Shown piece after piece: positions 24,769-38,500 of a DNA stretch of 64,000 nucleotides. The position numbers and the translations under genes are program-made. Position 1 is the stretch's first letter. Every line of letters starts with the position of its first letter. Origin of the DNA: Psoroptes ovis. Lineage: Eukaryota; Arthropoda; Arachnida; Sarcoptiformes; Psoroptidae. A model generated the notes under the pieces. The model made no database searches, was not told the DNA's origin, and saw nothing but the letters and a program-made list of their open reading frames with translations. The stretch covers positions 2,852,001-2,916,000 of the forward strand of contig PQWQ01000004.1 of the NCBI GenBank assembly GCA_002943765.1. The letters are read 5' to 3'.

Positions 24769-27700
24769 TTATTTGGTTGATAGCACATCTATTTTGATAT
24801 GTACCAATATTGATGCCATTTCAAATTCTTCTGAATAATCATTTTTCAAGCGTATACAACGAAAACCTTGCCGTATTGACATTAATGGATATGTACCATG
24901 ACCTATTTGTGTTGGATCACCGAATACATCTTCATCACAGACGATAAACCTGATGAATGCCAAATGTGGACAACGTATTGAAAATACGAATGATTGATTC
25001 CAATATGGATTTAAGCCATTATCATCTGTGATATATTCAGACAAAAAAAAATTAAATGAAAATTAGAACCAAAAAAAAAAAAAAAAAAAATTCATTATCA
25101 GACATACTTATTGTGTTGGTTTTGAATTTTTGTGCATCATATTCAGTGCCAATTATTTCAGTTTCAACAAATGGGCTTATAACACCACCACGAGCACGTA
25201 ATTTTGTTAAATGTCTTGCACAAATAATGCGTACCGTCACTATCCATGTGTTGACAGATAATTTAGCTAAACAATTAGGATCGAATGGTGTCCATGATGG
25301 ATCAAAAGTGAATGATGGTCTCAATATGTAACCACAGCCGCCATTCATTAATTGAAATTTTGCATGATTTAATTGCATAGCACGATCAGGTGTTTGATAA
25401 TTCAATGCAGCTAATTGTACTGAACAATTCCATAATCGTATTGGATCAAAATTCGATGAATCTATGCGGCTACCTTTCGGATATACACGTGTAAATTGTT
25501 TAATATTATATGACAAAAGTAATTTACAAGAATTAGGATGAAGATATTTTTCAACTTTCGTTTCTGATATTGAACTCATTTCTGTATGATTAACAATACG
25601 ATCTGAAACAAATGATACGGCTCGACAATAAACAATTAAGCTCGATAATTCATGAGCAATTCGAGAATTCTTTTCAATCACATACTCATTAGATTTATTA
25701 TTTGTATTTGAAGCTTGACGTAATTTGATAATCCAATCTTGTAATTCTGCTAGATTATCACTGGAGATTTTCAATAATATATTGGCATTTTGAATTTCAA
25801 TTTGAATAACTTGAGAGATATTGATGTTTTGTGTTTGATTTGTAGATGGAGCATTCAATGATATTGTGGCGCCAGACATGTTTATTGATGCCTTTTTCAT
25901 CGATGATGATTGTTGATTGCTTTGTTGAATTGTCACTGGTTTTTCAGCATAATGATTGCTTATTTCTTGAACAAAATTAGCCGGAAACCAGTGTTGCTTT
26001 TTACCACCATAATCACCACGCCACCAACCACTTTCATGTTTTATCACATTGGTAATGATGGCATGTTTACAAAATGACAGTTCATCAAATCGTTGTGCAG
26101 CATAATCATAAAGAGCCTTTACGATGAGTGAATTATTATCATTATTATTATCAATTAAACCGGTCGGTGTTTGGAATGTATCAAGGTATCCGATTTCAGT
26201 TTCACATGGTTCATGACCTATTCGCTTCACTATGTCTGGATTGATTGCTTTTTTCAATTTAGTATTTTTATAAAGTGGAGTTCGGTGGTAATAAGCTATC
26301 AAATGACATAGGGTTTCGAATTTTTTCTCATGAACACTAAACAAACGTCCCTCGCGACGAATACGACAATGTTTAATTTTGCCTTCGGCACGGAATGATA
26401 TGCAAAAACATCCATCTTCTTGTTCACTACGACGAACGAGAAATGCTCCTTCAAACCAAACACGTTGTAATAAATCTTCAGCTTCATTTTTACAAACAAA
26501 CGGATTAAACCATTCTTTATCATCACAAGAGATCGGTGGTGGTACTGGTTCAGCAAGTAATACTGTTATTTCGGGTGATTTCATCGGGTGTGATTGATAA
26601 TATGTAACTAAATAATACAAAGTATCGAACATAACTGAATCGATTAGATAATATTTAACTTTTCCTTTTGGAAAACGTTTCTGTTTGATGCGACAATGAT
26701 GTACACGATCTTTATACCAAAATGAGAGTGAATAATCGCCGATAAAGGTACTGGAATCACGAACCAAAAATAATCCATCCACTTTTTTCTCATAATTTTT
26801 AATCAATTGTTCTGCTTGTTGACGACCACCAGATAATCGACCATGAAACCATGGTTCATCAAAATGTAATTCACCTAAACTTGGTGATTTTAATTTCGCA
26901 ACTGATAAATGAGTCGAATATCCATGATTATTTTGTCCATCGAATGCGACTAAATATTCACTACGTTTATTTTCGAGATTCAATAATGGCCGTTCATCAT
27001 TATCATCATCATCATAATGATCATTAATATTATTATTTTCATAATCATCATCAATATTATCACAATTGTTAAGATCAGCTGACAATTTGTTGTCCAATGA
27101 ATTTTCTTCAAAATAATGTAAAATATTATTTTGTGTCAAAATAAAATAATAAGGATGCCAAATTGTTGTACCATTGTCAATACATTCAAGATATAATCTA
27201 CCACTTTTGACTGAATTTGATGGTTCAAAATCAATACTATTATTATCATCAATTGAATTTGTTCTAGTCATCAGTGATGATGATGATGATGATGATTCTG
27301 GTACTTTTTTATGTTTGATGATAATTTTACGTTTCAGCTGATTAGGTGATGGCATTTCACATTCATTTGGATCGTATTGTTGAGTTAGTAGATGGTCACC
27401 GAATATTTCACGAAAACAATTGGCCATATAACGTTGTTGTGGCAATGAACAATGATTTTCGACTGACAAAATGATTGGATATTCGGTTGTAATAAATGCA
27501 TTTTCAATAATTGTTTTCAATACATCAATGAAACGAATTTTCGATGTCAAAGTATGACCATGATATATCACAGGTTTACCATCTGGTCCATCCCAACAAT
27601 CGACTATTTTTGAAATTATAAAAAAAATATTAAAATGCTTGAATTATTTGAAAAAAAAACAATTGAATTACTTTCAATACATCGACAACCTAAACGTAAT

Positions 27701-29061
27701 GCACGTGCATAACAATCAAGTGAACTTTCAGATCTTACTTGATCACCAGTCAAATATGTATTGTGTGATGAAGCAATCCAATAATGTGTCAATGGTTTAT
27801 CCATATTCTGATTGATAATGGAATGTGATTTCTCATCCCATAATTCATTCGATTTACAGAATAAAAAACTAATAAATTCTTGTCCATTCAAATATGGTCG
27901 ATCCAATTGTAAACGTTGATTATTATGAATAAAATATGAACGTAATAATTTAGAGATCAACAAAGAACATTGATTATGCACAATACTGACATTACCATTA
28001 TCATCATAATCAGGATTACTAACAGCAACGATACTATCGTCATTATCATCATCATCATTTTCATGCTGTTCATCAATCAAAAAACGATATAAATTTTGAT
28101 AATTTATTTTAGCTCGAATCCAATAATCATCGTTATCATTGATTTTATCAAAATAATCTTGAAATGAATCAATTATGATGCGTTCATCAAACAATAAACG
28201 TTCATAGAATGCTTGACGAAATTTTTGCCATGATAATGAACCAGAACGATCAATATCGATTTCAAGGAAAAATTTTTTCAATTGTTGTGATGATATTTTA
28301 TAACTATTACGATGTAAAAATAACTTCAAATCTTTCATTCGTATTTCATCATGTGTTGTTATATCGTTATTATCTAAATTATTACAAATTTCTTTTCGTA
28401 ACCAAATATCCATTTGTTGTTCATGCGGTGCATGCAAAGAATCATATGATAAATATTTTAAACCACGTATCCACTGTTCACATTCATGAATCGATGATGT
28501 TGCACATGTTAATGTTTTCAAATTGAAACCGCAGCCATAATAAATAATGAAACATTGATTTCGTTCCCATTTTCTGATGACATCGATTTCATTCTTATTA
28601 CTTGCTGCTGCTGCTGCTGCCGATGTTGTTGATGCTGCTACTGTTACATTATTATTATTATTATTTGTTGTTGAATCAAAAATCCAATGTTCCATATTAC
28701 CAAGACCTAAACGTATTGTTTTGATTTCACGTAAATTCATTGAACCACGTATCATTGATGATGACAATGATGATGATAATGTTGATGATGTTACATTTTG
28801 ATTTGTTGTTGTCGATGACGACGATGATGATGATAATGATGACCATATCAATTGTCTTGTATCTAAACGTATACGAAAATATTTTCGTTCAATTTTTGGA
28901 CATTTTCTTTTAAAATGTGTTAATGTTGTTCCACTTTCTAAACGTTGAATTATTTGTTCCAATTCTTTATCTTTATTATGATGGTGATCAATACCATATT
29001 TACAATCGTTTATGATTAATTCATTTAATCGATTATTTAAATCATTGTTTACCATTGTCAT
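24769..29061 (-). CDS. Phospholipase C gamma
   Basis: Three coding exons (29061-27672, 27603-25108, 25025-24769) join in phase to 1,380 residues. The enzyme cleaves PIP2 to IP3 and diacylglycerol downstream of tyrosine kinases. Order: N-terminal PH with Ser, Asn and Ala runs, EF-hands (DIDRSGSLSW; position 12 is Lys, so probably no calcium there), X box, first half of the split PH (about 594-690), N-SH2 (about 714-800, FLVR Arg745), C-SH2 (about 827-910, Arg854), SH3 (about 956-1012), second PH half (about 1039-1094), Y box (about 1114-1229) and C2 (about 1244-1370). Catalytic residues match PLC delta1 spacing exactly: H433, N434, E463, D465, H478, E512. Tyr936 between C-SH2 and SH3 is a possible regulatory phosphosite. 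Introns are 68 and 82 bp. It is longer than typical PLC gamma because of low-complexity insertions. A short 5'-UTR intron (29087-29139) is likely. Confidence 0.96.
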
Positions 29062-29086
29062 AATGTCGATTGATAATTTAATAAAT

Positions 29087-29139
29087 CTATTTGAAATTGA
29101 AATAATTAAAACTTTGTAAAAAATAATTCAAAAAATTAC
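29087..29139 (-). other. Putative 5'-UTR intron of PLC gamma
   Basis: On the minus strand a CAG/GTAATT donor (exon end 29140) and an AAATAG acceptor (exon restart 29086) bracket 53 bases just upstream of the PLC gamma start. The size matches the other short introns here. Inferred from sites only. Confidence 0.35.
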
Positions 29140-29140
29140 C

Positions 29141-30116
29141 TGAATTACCAGATAACAACAACAAACATTAAACATATCTAATCAATTGTTTAGAGCAACT
29201 ATTTATCGCTTGTATTCGGATAAATCATTCAAGCAAAATAATGATTGCATAACATGTTGATATTAAGAAAAAAAATTCAAAATTTTATTTAGAATTTTTT
29301 TTTATTTGAAAACGTTGTCTATGAATTCAAATATTATTATAATTATTATACTCACAAATTGAATTGAAAATAACCAACCATAACATTGATTTATGCTGCT
29401 AACAATCGAAAACATAAAAATGATACAAGTGCAAAGCCATAGTTTATTTAGGGTTTAATGGGTTTCTTCATTGCATACATATACACATATAAATAAATTC
29501 ATATGTGTAAATACAACTGGACAAAATCATATACATATGAATATGCATTTATATATGTTTTTGTGTATAAAAATAGTGGCAAACTTGATTTTGAAAAATT
29601 TATTTTTTTGGTAATAACTATATGAGTTATTGAACATTTATACATTGATATATAAAATGCACATAGATATATACAAATGTTCAAATGAATATAAATATTT
29701 TTAGCTGAATATTCACGCATAATTCTCCACTGTTTCAATGCTATAGCCAATTGATTAGATTTTCGTTTATTTATTTTGTTTTTCATTTATTTATTTATTC
29801 GGCAAAGGATTCATATCGTTTCAAATATTTGGCCATTTCAATATGACAAATCATTAGCAACCAAAAAAATAATGATGAAAAATTTAATCAACTTTGGTTG
29901 ATTTGGTTGTTTCAATTGTTTTTACATGTATTCAAATGGGAGTTTTAATTTAAATCTGTTATTTATTTCCAATGTTTTTAATTTATATCGTCATCTAATG
30001 ATTCATTGAATATCATTTGAATACATCAGAGTTGATTTCATATCTCCAACAAACAAAAGCAAATCATTCATCCATATTTATTCCGCACTGAAAAAATTCA
30101 TTTTCAATTTTTAGTT
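29141..30116. promoter_or_regulatory. Shared upstream region of PLC gamma (-) and ClC (+)
   Basis: About 1 kb lies between the 5' ends of two divergent genes and has no credible coding frame. It probably holds both promoters. No clear TATA or initiator stood out from the AT-rich background. Confidence 0.4.
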
Positions 30117-30489
30117 ATGAATGATTTAAATAATATTTCGAATCAATCACAACAACAACGGCAGCAAGAACGATCACAATCACCACAATTGGCAACATTA
30201 TTCATCAACACTGATAATGGTGAATCATTACAATTTAATTCATTCAATAATAGTGAAAATAATAGCAACAGTAATCCTCAAAGACAATCAACAAAAACAA
30301 CAACACCAAATGTAATCGTAGCATCAGCATCGACGACAACAACATCAACATCATCATCATCAAATCAATATAATCAATTAAATAGACGAATTGGTAAAAA
30401 TAATACGAATAATAACAATTCACATAATGAATATGAACAATTTAATTTTTCAATCAATAATCATTATCAAAATATAAATGATACTAAAG
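30117..30489 (+). CDS. Alternative first coding exon (A) of the ClC exchanger
   Basis: An open frame starts at ATG 30117 and runs 124 codons plus one base to an AAAG/GTAAAT donor at 30489/30490. The phase (one base over) is exactly that required by the common exon at 32404, giving a junction ...INDTK-D-IDENAVSSHYEDF and a predicted 892-residue isoform. The peptide is Gln/Asn/Ser/Thr-rich with no membrane segment, like the cytosolic N-terminus of ClC-3-type proteins. It has no obvious acidic dileucine motif. ClC-3 and ClC-5 genes in vertebrates also use alternative first exons, which supports this reading. It could instead be an unrelated exon or a chance frame. Confidence 0.55.
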
Positions 30490-31551
30490 GTAAATTGAAT
30501 GAATTTGATTGAAAATTTCCATAATTTTTATGTTTTTGAATTGGTTTCGGTCAATTTTATTTATTCATAAATTCATTTAAATCAATGTATTTGAATGTTC
30601 TAGTGTGTGCGAGATCAACGATACACTAATCAGTGATTGGTAAAATGAAAAAAAATGTGTTGATATGATTCAATATTTTATGATTTATTTTTTTTTCTTC
30701 TTCTTTGAGATCTTTAATTGGATTTAAATACTTTAAAATTTACTTTTACTGTTTTTCATCAAGTATATTTTTATGTCTTATGGCTGCTTATGCTGTTATT
30801 TCATTATTAGTTATTTTGTTTGTTTCTCTTTAAATCTTGAAAAAAAAAAACTTTTAAGCTCAGATGTTTGATATTTTTCCACATTTCACATTATTTATCT
30901 TTGGATATTTTTCTTTGAATGCAAAGATATTTATGCAATTATCTCTCACATTTTTCTCTGTTTTTTTTTGTTACGTGTGTTTGTATGTGTATGTCTGTAT
31001 GTAATGATATTAATAATAATAAGTGCTTAAAATTGATCCGATATCTTTGAAAAATTTTTTGTTTTGAAGTTATCTGTTTTTACAATATTTTATTTGTTAC
31101 AATTAGCTTCTATTGTTTTATTCATTTATTTATTTGTTATATTTTTATCCATCTATTTGTTTGATTATTGCTACATATATATATATGTGTGTGTGAATAT
31201 TTAGAATTTATGATGATCAAATTATCGATTGTAATTATAAATTAATGAAATATATTGAATTAATCATCGAATAAAGAAGAAAAATTTCAAATATTTTTCA
31301 TGTAAATGTTCATCATTTTGCTCCCATTATCGAAATGATCTAATTTAAATGATTATTTTGTCTGAATTATTGACAAAAAAAAGTATTAAATATGTTCATT
31401 TAGACAAATCAATTAATAATAAAAATGATATGAATTATTTAAAACGATTATAATATTGATAATTATGTGCCATATATTATCAACAATCAAAACGAATTTT
31501 CATTGAAATAAAAAATTTGAATAAAATCAACAATAACCTCATATTTATTAA
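30490..31551. other. Intron / second promoter region of the ClC gene
   Basis: No coding frame. If exon B has its own start site, its promoter lies here. TG and AT microsatellites occur near 30975-31000 and 31175-31195. Confidence 0.45.
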
Positions 31552-34500
31552 ATGACAAATAAATTATCATCACAATTATCATCGATGCCATCATTAATCA
31601 ATTCAAGTGATAATATTATTATTAATTATAATAATAATCATGATAATAATAATACAAATACCGATATTGTTAATGATAATGTTATTTTACAAAATGAATT
31701 TATAAATAATAATGGTAACAATGATGACCATCACACTGCCAGTATTAATAATAATAATAATGGAGAACATAATATTGATGATGACTATGATGATGATGAT
31801 GATGATGAAGATGAAATAATAATTGATCATACTGGTAAAGTAATATTTTCACCCGAAAATATTTGTCTGCTTGAATCATCAAATACTGTGACAAATAATC
31901 ACAATAATAATCCTAAAGATTCTACAATGGAATCGAATAATAATAATTTAAATTCAATGCAAAATCAAAATCATTCATCGAATCAAAAAGCATCATCGTC
32001 ATCGTCGAAAACAATTTCAACAAATAATGTGAACAATTTTAATAATCAAAAAAATTATAATCATCAAAATTATGCTACATATAAACATAATGGAAAATTA
32101 TATAAACAATTTGCCAATTCATCATCATCAATCAATGCTAATAGTGATGATTTCATTAATGTTACAAATAATAAATTCAATGATTGGATGATTGCAGGTG
32201 TGCAGATTTATTATCATTTAGTCAAATTTGATTGTCTTTTTTTTTTGAATCATCGCTGATATTCATTCTCAATTTTCTTTGTTCATTTAATTTATTTCAT
32301 ATGTTTTTTATGTTTGATTTAAGTTTCTCAATTTCCTTTAATATTTCTGTTATGTGAAATGTTAATAATTATTTCAATTATTTTTTTTCTCATTTAATTA
32401 AAGATATCGATGAAAATGCCGTATCATCTCATTATGAAGATTTTCAAACAATAGATTGGCAAAGAGATATTGCACGTGATCGTAATCGTCATCGCTATAT
32501 TGTAAAAAGTAAAGATAATTCATATTGTTCATTGCTAAAATCAACACATGATGCATGGTCCGGTTGGTTATGTGTATTGATTGTTGGTATTGTTTCTGGT
32601 TTTGTTGCCGGTGTCATTGATATTGGTGCCGGTTGGATGAAAGATCTTAAAGATGGTCTATGTCCCGATGTATTCTATTTGAATCGTGAACAATGTTGTT
32701 GGTCTGATAATAGTTCTGAATTTGAAGGTATGTATTCAATGATTATATTTTGAACAATTGAATGATTCTTTTTTTTATTTCAATAATAGATAGCATTTGG
32801 AGTGGACATTGTGATCAATGGAAAACTTGGCCCGAATTATTAGGATTAAGTCAAGAACATTTTCCAATATTCAGTTATATTGTTTCATATTTTTTCTATG
32901 TATCTTGGGCTCTATTTTTCGCCTTTCTTGCCGCAAGTTTTGTACGAACATTTGCACCGTATGCATGCGGTTCGGGTATACCAGAAATCAAAACAATATT
33001 ATCTGGTTTTATTATACATGGATATCTTGGTAGTTGGACATTGACAGTTAAATCGGTCGGTATGATGTTAACAGTTGCGGCCGGCTTATCACTTGGAAAA
33101 GAAGGGCCACTTGTACATTGTAGTTGTTGTATTGGTAATATTGTGTCAAGATTCTTTGATAAATATGGAAAAAATGAAGCAAAAAAACGTGAAATACTAT
33201 CTGCGGCATCGGCTGCTGGCGTTTCAGTGGCATTCGGTGCTCCAATCGGTGGTGTATTGTTTTCACTTGAAGAAGTAAGCTATTATTTCCCTCTAAAAAC
33301 ATTATGGCGAAGTTTTTTCTGTGCCCTGGTCGCTGCATTCGTATTGCGTTTGATCAATCCTTTCCGTGAGTCATGTTTTTAATTGTTCCTAATCACTGAT
33401 ATTAATGTTTTATTTCATTTACAGGTAATGAGCATCTTGTTATGTTTTATATTGACTATGCAAGGCCATGGATATTTTTCGAGCTAATCATATTCGTCAT
33501 GTTAGGTGTTATCGGAGGTGTGATTGGCAACATTTTCATTAAATCAAATCTTAAATGGTGTCAAAGACGTAAATCTACATGTCTTGGTCAATATCCAATG
33601 TGGGAAGTGATGATAGTCACATTAATCACAGCAGTTGTCGCCTTTCCTAATCCATATACAAGAATGAATTCATCAGATCTTATCAAATTATTATTCAGTC
33701 CATGTGGTATTGCCGATGAAACTCCTTTATGTGACTATTATCGCAATTACACTAATGTCAATCAACATGCCCAGATTGCGCAAGCTGGACCTGGTGTTTA
33801 TACATCAGTTGCCCAATTATTTGCGGCATTAATTTTCAAATTAATTATCACCATCTTCACTTTCGGTATCAAAGTACCAGCTGGATTATTTATTCCATCA
33901 TTAGCAATGGGAGCTATCGTGGGTCGTATTGTAGGCATCACAATGGAACAGATTGCATATAATTATCCCAAATGGTGGTTCTTTCAAGATGCTTGTTCAA
34001 ATCTTGGCGAAAGTTGTATGAGTCCTGGATTGTATGCTGTTGTTGGAGCTGCTGCAGTTTTGGGTGGTGTTACTCGCATGACAGTTTCATTGGTTGTCAT
34101 AATGTTTGAATTGACTGGTAACGTAAATTTCATTGTGCCATCAATGGCAGCAATTATGACTTCAAAATGGGTCGGTGAAGCGCTCGGTAAACAAGGTGTA
34201 TATGATGCACATATCAGTTTGAATGGTTATCCATTTTTAGACAATAAAGAAGAATTTCCATTCACGACAACTGCATTAGATTCAATGCGTCCTAAGCTTG
34301 GTGAACAGCCATTAGCGGTATTGACACAAGATACAACAACTGTGGGTCAAATTTATAATTTATTACGGTTACATAATCATACTGGATTTCCAGTCGTTGT
34401 TTCAGAACAAAATCAATATTTAGTTGGTTTTGTTACACGTCATGATTTGAATATTGCATTGAATCAAGCACGTAAAAATGATGAATTATTCGATGATAAA

Positions 34501-34904
34501 TTAGTTTATTTCCGTAAATTTACACCTGATGAAGAACAACAATACAAATCTAATCAATATTATCATTATAGTAATGGACGTTTAAATGATCGTTCACGAC
34601 AACAACATCAACCATTAAACTTTCGACGAATACTCGATCTTGCACCGATTACGGTCACTGATCAAACACCGATGGAAACAATTATTGATATGTTTAGAAA
34701 GCTTGGTTTACGTCAAGTATTAGTAACACATAATGGGTGAGTTGATCAACTTTCAATTATTTCATTCATTAACTAATATTTTTCTGTCTGAATTTGTCAC
34801 TATTTCACAGAATACTTCTAGGAATCATCACTAAGAAAGATATTCTAATCCACATCAAAGAATGTGAAGAAATACGTAAAGTTGAAAATTTATCCTCACG
34901 TTAA
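31552..34904 (+). CDS. ClC-3/4/5-type chloride/proton exchanger (exon B form)
   Basis: Exons 31552-32197, 32404-32727, 32790-33365, 33425-34736 and 34811-34904 join in phase to 983 residues. ClC-3/4/5 proteins are endosomal 2Cl-/H+ antiporters that support acidification. A 215-residue Asn/Asp-rich cytosolic start precedes the conserved YEDFQTIDWQRD block. Selectivity motifs are GSGIPEIKTIL and GKEGPLVH with gating glutamate E428. Proton glutamate E485 lies 57 residues on, the spacing known for ClC-5. GLYAVVGAAA carries the likely anion-coordinating Tyr719. Two CBS domains follow (about 803-875 and 914-980). Both glutamates mean exchanger rather than channel. An E-N-I-C-L-L motif (102-107) fits the [DE]xxxL[LI] endo-lysosomal sorting signal. 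The protein ends a few residues after the second CBS. Confidence 0.96.
31855..31872 (+). other. Acidic dileucine sorting motif in ClC exon B
   Basis: Codons for E102 to L107 (ENICLL) follow a long Asp/Glu run and fit the AP-complex-binding consensus [DE]xxxL[LI]. This would direct the exon B isoform to endosomes or lysosomes. Motif match only. Confidence 0.45.
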
Positions 34905-35552
34905 CGATAATGAATTTTTCAATTCGAAAATTGATGCAGATTATTTACAATCATATTTATTATTTGTTTGTTATTTGAATTTGATTATCTGAAAAAAATT
35001 ATCGTCAATTCATCCATTCTCATACTATCGAAAAATCACTGAAGATTCTCGACACTATTTATATTAATATTAAAAATTAAGCAAATTTCAATCAAATGCA
35101 AGCATAACAAAACTAACCAACAAGCAAACACATTTCAACAAAACAAAAAAAAATGTGTGTTGTGATATTCAAAAATCCACATTTAAATGATACAAATTCG
35201 GTACACGATTACACACCAAATCACAAAAAAAAACGAATCAATGAAAAAATGAAAAAAAAACCAGAATTATTATTATTTTACAAATTATCATCATTTTCAA
35301 ATTCAAATCAATCAATTGTTAAACGATTCATTAATACTTTTAAATTTTTTTTTATTATTTAATGTAAACAAAATGATTTTTATTCAAAAAAATCAATGAA
35401 TTTCAAATTGATAAAATATTAAAAATTTAAAATTATTGTTTTTATATTAAAAAAAAAGAATTATTATTGTATCAAATCAAAGCAAAAAAAATTCAAAAAT
35501 CATATATTTACAAATATAATTATAATTTTTAAAAAAAATCATTCATCTCAAT
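34905..35552. other. Tail-to-tail spacer of ClC (+) and KIF26-like (-)
   Basis: About 650 bp of AT-rich 3' DNA between two convergent genes. The frame at 35153-35362 is low-complexity and not credible. TTTATT near 35349 could serve as the minus-strand poly(A) signal of the KIF26-like gene. Confidence 0.5.
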
Positions 35553-38500
35553 TCAATGATTACAACAGAAAAATGAACAAAATGTCGATGATTGATAGTC
35601 ATTTTCCATTCGATCATCATCATCATCATCATTATTATCATGGATTGTTATTGTTTTGATTGTTTTACATTGATCATTGCTATTTGTTAACATTGTCATT
35701 GTTTGTATTGTTTGTTTGTGTTGTTGTTTTTGTTGTTGTTTTTTATTCAATTTACGATTCAAATCAATCGATTGCGAGTGATGATGATGATGATGATGAT
35801 GATTGTGGTGATTGTGATGCGTTAATTGATTATGATTATATAATTTATTATTATTCCCATTCATTAAATATTGATCAATATGATCATTATCATCATCATC
35901 TTGTATTGTTGATTCATATCCACTTGATGCTGCTGGTTGTAGCTGTTTGGCTATGACATTGTTTGAATCAGTAACATCAACAACAATCATATCATCAGCA
36001 CAATCACCAACAACACCATTCGATCCATAACTTGGTGTAGATACTGATGATGTTTTTTTAATTATTGATGAACATTCACCTTCACTAATTGTTCCATGTC
36101 CACTTGTTGTTGTTGATGTTGTATTACGTTTCATTTTTGTTTCGACCATTGTTTGTTTTGTCTCTTGTTGCTGTTGTAACCGTTTTTGCTGTTGTTTTTG
36201 ATGTAAAGATGAATGAATCGTATGTTTTTCATCTAAAATACTGCTTGTAGGTGATGACAGACTGATTTGTTGATGATTCAATCTATTTTGATGATCAGTA
36301 TTATGATTAATTTCTTTCAAATGCTGTTCAATAATATCATTCATTCCAAATGATTGTTGTTGTTGCTGGCATTGATTATCTAATGAAGAATTTAGTTTAA
36401 AATCTTTTGAAGATGTGGACGAAATTGTTATTTTAGATAATTGTTGCAAAAATTGTTCAAGTTTCAATTGTTTAGGCGGTTCAGCCAGCTTTTGATTGAG
36501 TGCAGTCGATGCTGATGATGGAGGTTGTGGCTGTTCATTGATATTTCTATTTATGTTTGATATTGGATTAGTGAATTTTGATTGATGTTTTCTAAATGAT
36601 GAATGTCTATTATTCTGCACGTTAGATGCTGGTTTCCATAAGTGATAATATTCATCATAAAAATCACTTTTTTTATCACCACAATCGCTTAATGTATCTC
36701 TCGATTCATCATCATGATTTCGCTGATGATAGCGATCATTAAAATAATTATCATCCATGAATTGAAATTGCTGACAGATACAATGACATTAATAATCGGA
36801 TAGTAATGACAATTTGACAAACTTACCATATTCAACATTTGTTTTGAATCTAAAATTGATGATGTGAATGATTCATTGTTATGATTTCGATAAGAATTGA
36901 TCGATATCCATTGTTCAATTCGATGTTTTTTCTTTTTACTTAAACTATGTAAACAACATTGATCTATTGTTTGCACTTTTGGACCATCAACCCATAGCTC
37001 TTCACTCCAAGTGGAATCATTTGACATTAGCGAATGCTTACGTTGACGTATTCTTTTGATTAATTGTTTATGTTGTTGATGATCAAGCTCATCATCGATG
37101 ATTGCTGAATTTCTTTTCACTGATTGTTTTGAAATTCGTAACGATTCTCGACTATTATTTTTTCGTGAATTTGATTGCGTACGATTTCTTTTCGTATGAT
37201 TATCATTATGATGACGATTATGGGCACATTTTCGATTCAAATTACAACAACGATTATTTGATGATTTTTTATGAACATTTTTCAAATGTTCTTGTTTTTG
37301 TTCATCATTTATTTGCTCTTGTGGTGGTTGTTGTTTATCTTTTTTACTACAAATAACTGTATTATAAGATTGATTCGATGATGATACACAACTATCATTA
37401 TCGCTTAAATTTTTGGATGAAATATTATTTAAATTATTAATAATCGATGAAATTATATGACAACGTTCAAATAATGTTTGTGATTCATGTATAAATGGTT
37501 TCAAATTGGCTAGCAGTGATAAAAAACGTTTCGATGAATCACAAGATGACATGGCGCTTGTCAATAAATTGATGATTTTAGATTCACTGAAATTTTTAAA
37601 AATTTCGAGGAAAATTACATTAATTTTGCTTTTAATTTTGAGTCATAAAATAAAATAAAACAAAAACTTGCCTGATTTTCGATGAATTTTTCTGTAACAT
37701 AAGCGATAATTCATTCAATTTATTCACGGTCATCATTGGCATATCGATTAAATATAATTTACTATGATTTTCGAAAACTAATAATTAAAACAAAATGAGA
37801 AAAAAAAAATTAAAAAATAAAATTGAAATCCATTTAATTAAGAATAAATGAAAAAAAGAAATGAAATAAATTGAATCTCATTCACATTTGATTACATATC
37901 AACAACGATAACTGAAATTCAAAGCGAATTCTTGACCATATCGACAAATGTGAATGATTTGTTCTTGTCTCTCTCCCTGGTCTCTGCCTTGATTAAATAA
38001 ATAAATAAACTAATGTAAAAATAAAATTCCTATGTGTATTCAATCAGAGATATGTCGATGACTTTATTTATTTATCAACTATTCCATTTGTGTGTTGTAT
38101 TGTGTTTTATGAAATTATTATCATTATTATTATTATTACTATTTTTGCTTTACATGTCTTGAATGTTTGTAGAATAATTATTCCGTTTTCTTTTTGAGAA
38201 TGAATAGTCCAAAAGAAAACCTCAGTACAAAATTAGCAGATTATAATGAATTGATGATTGAATGTTGAAGAGAGTTGTGCATTGGACAAACTGTGTGCAC
38301 ACAAACACATACTCAAATATTAGAGTGAAAAAAACTAAAAATAACTAATGAAAATCTAATCAAATTGAATTGAATGTCTTCAATGTTTTGTATGTTTATT
38401 TTTGAATTTATTATTTATTTATTCATTTATCCATCTATTTATTCATTTAATTCAATCCAACAAATTCAATAGATCGAATAGATTTGATTCAGTTTTATCG

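Noticed and set aside
25056..28801. Plus-strand frames opposite PLC gamma
   Set aside because: All are antisense shadows of the PLC gamma exons.
33048..33338. Minus-strand frame opposite ClC
   Set aside because: Shadow of the conserved ClC exon.
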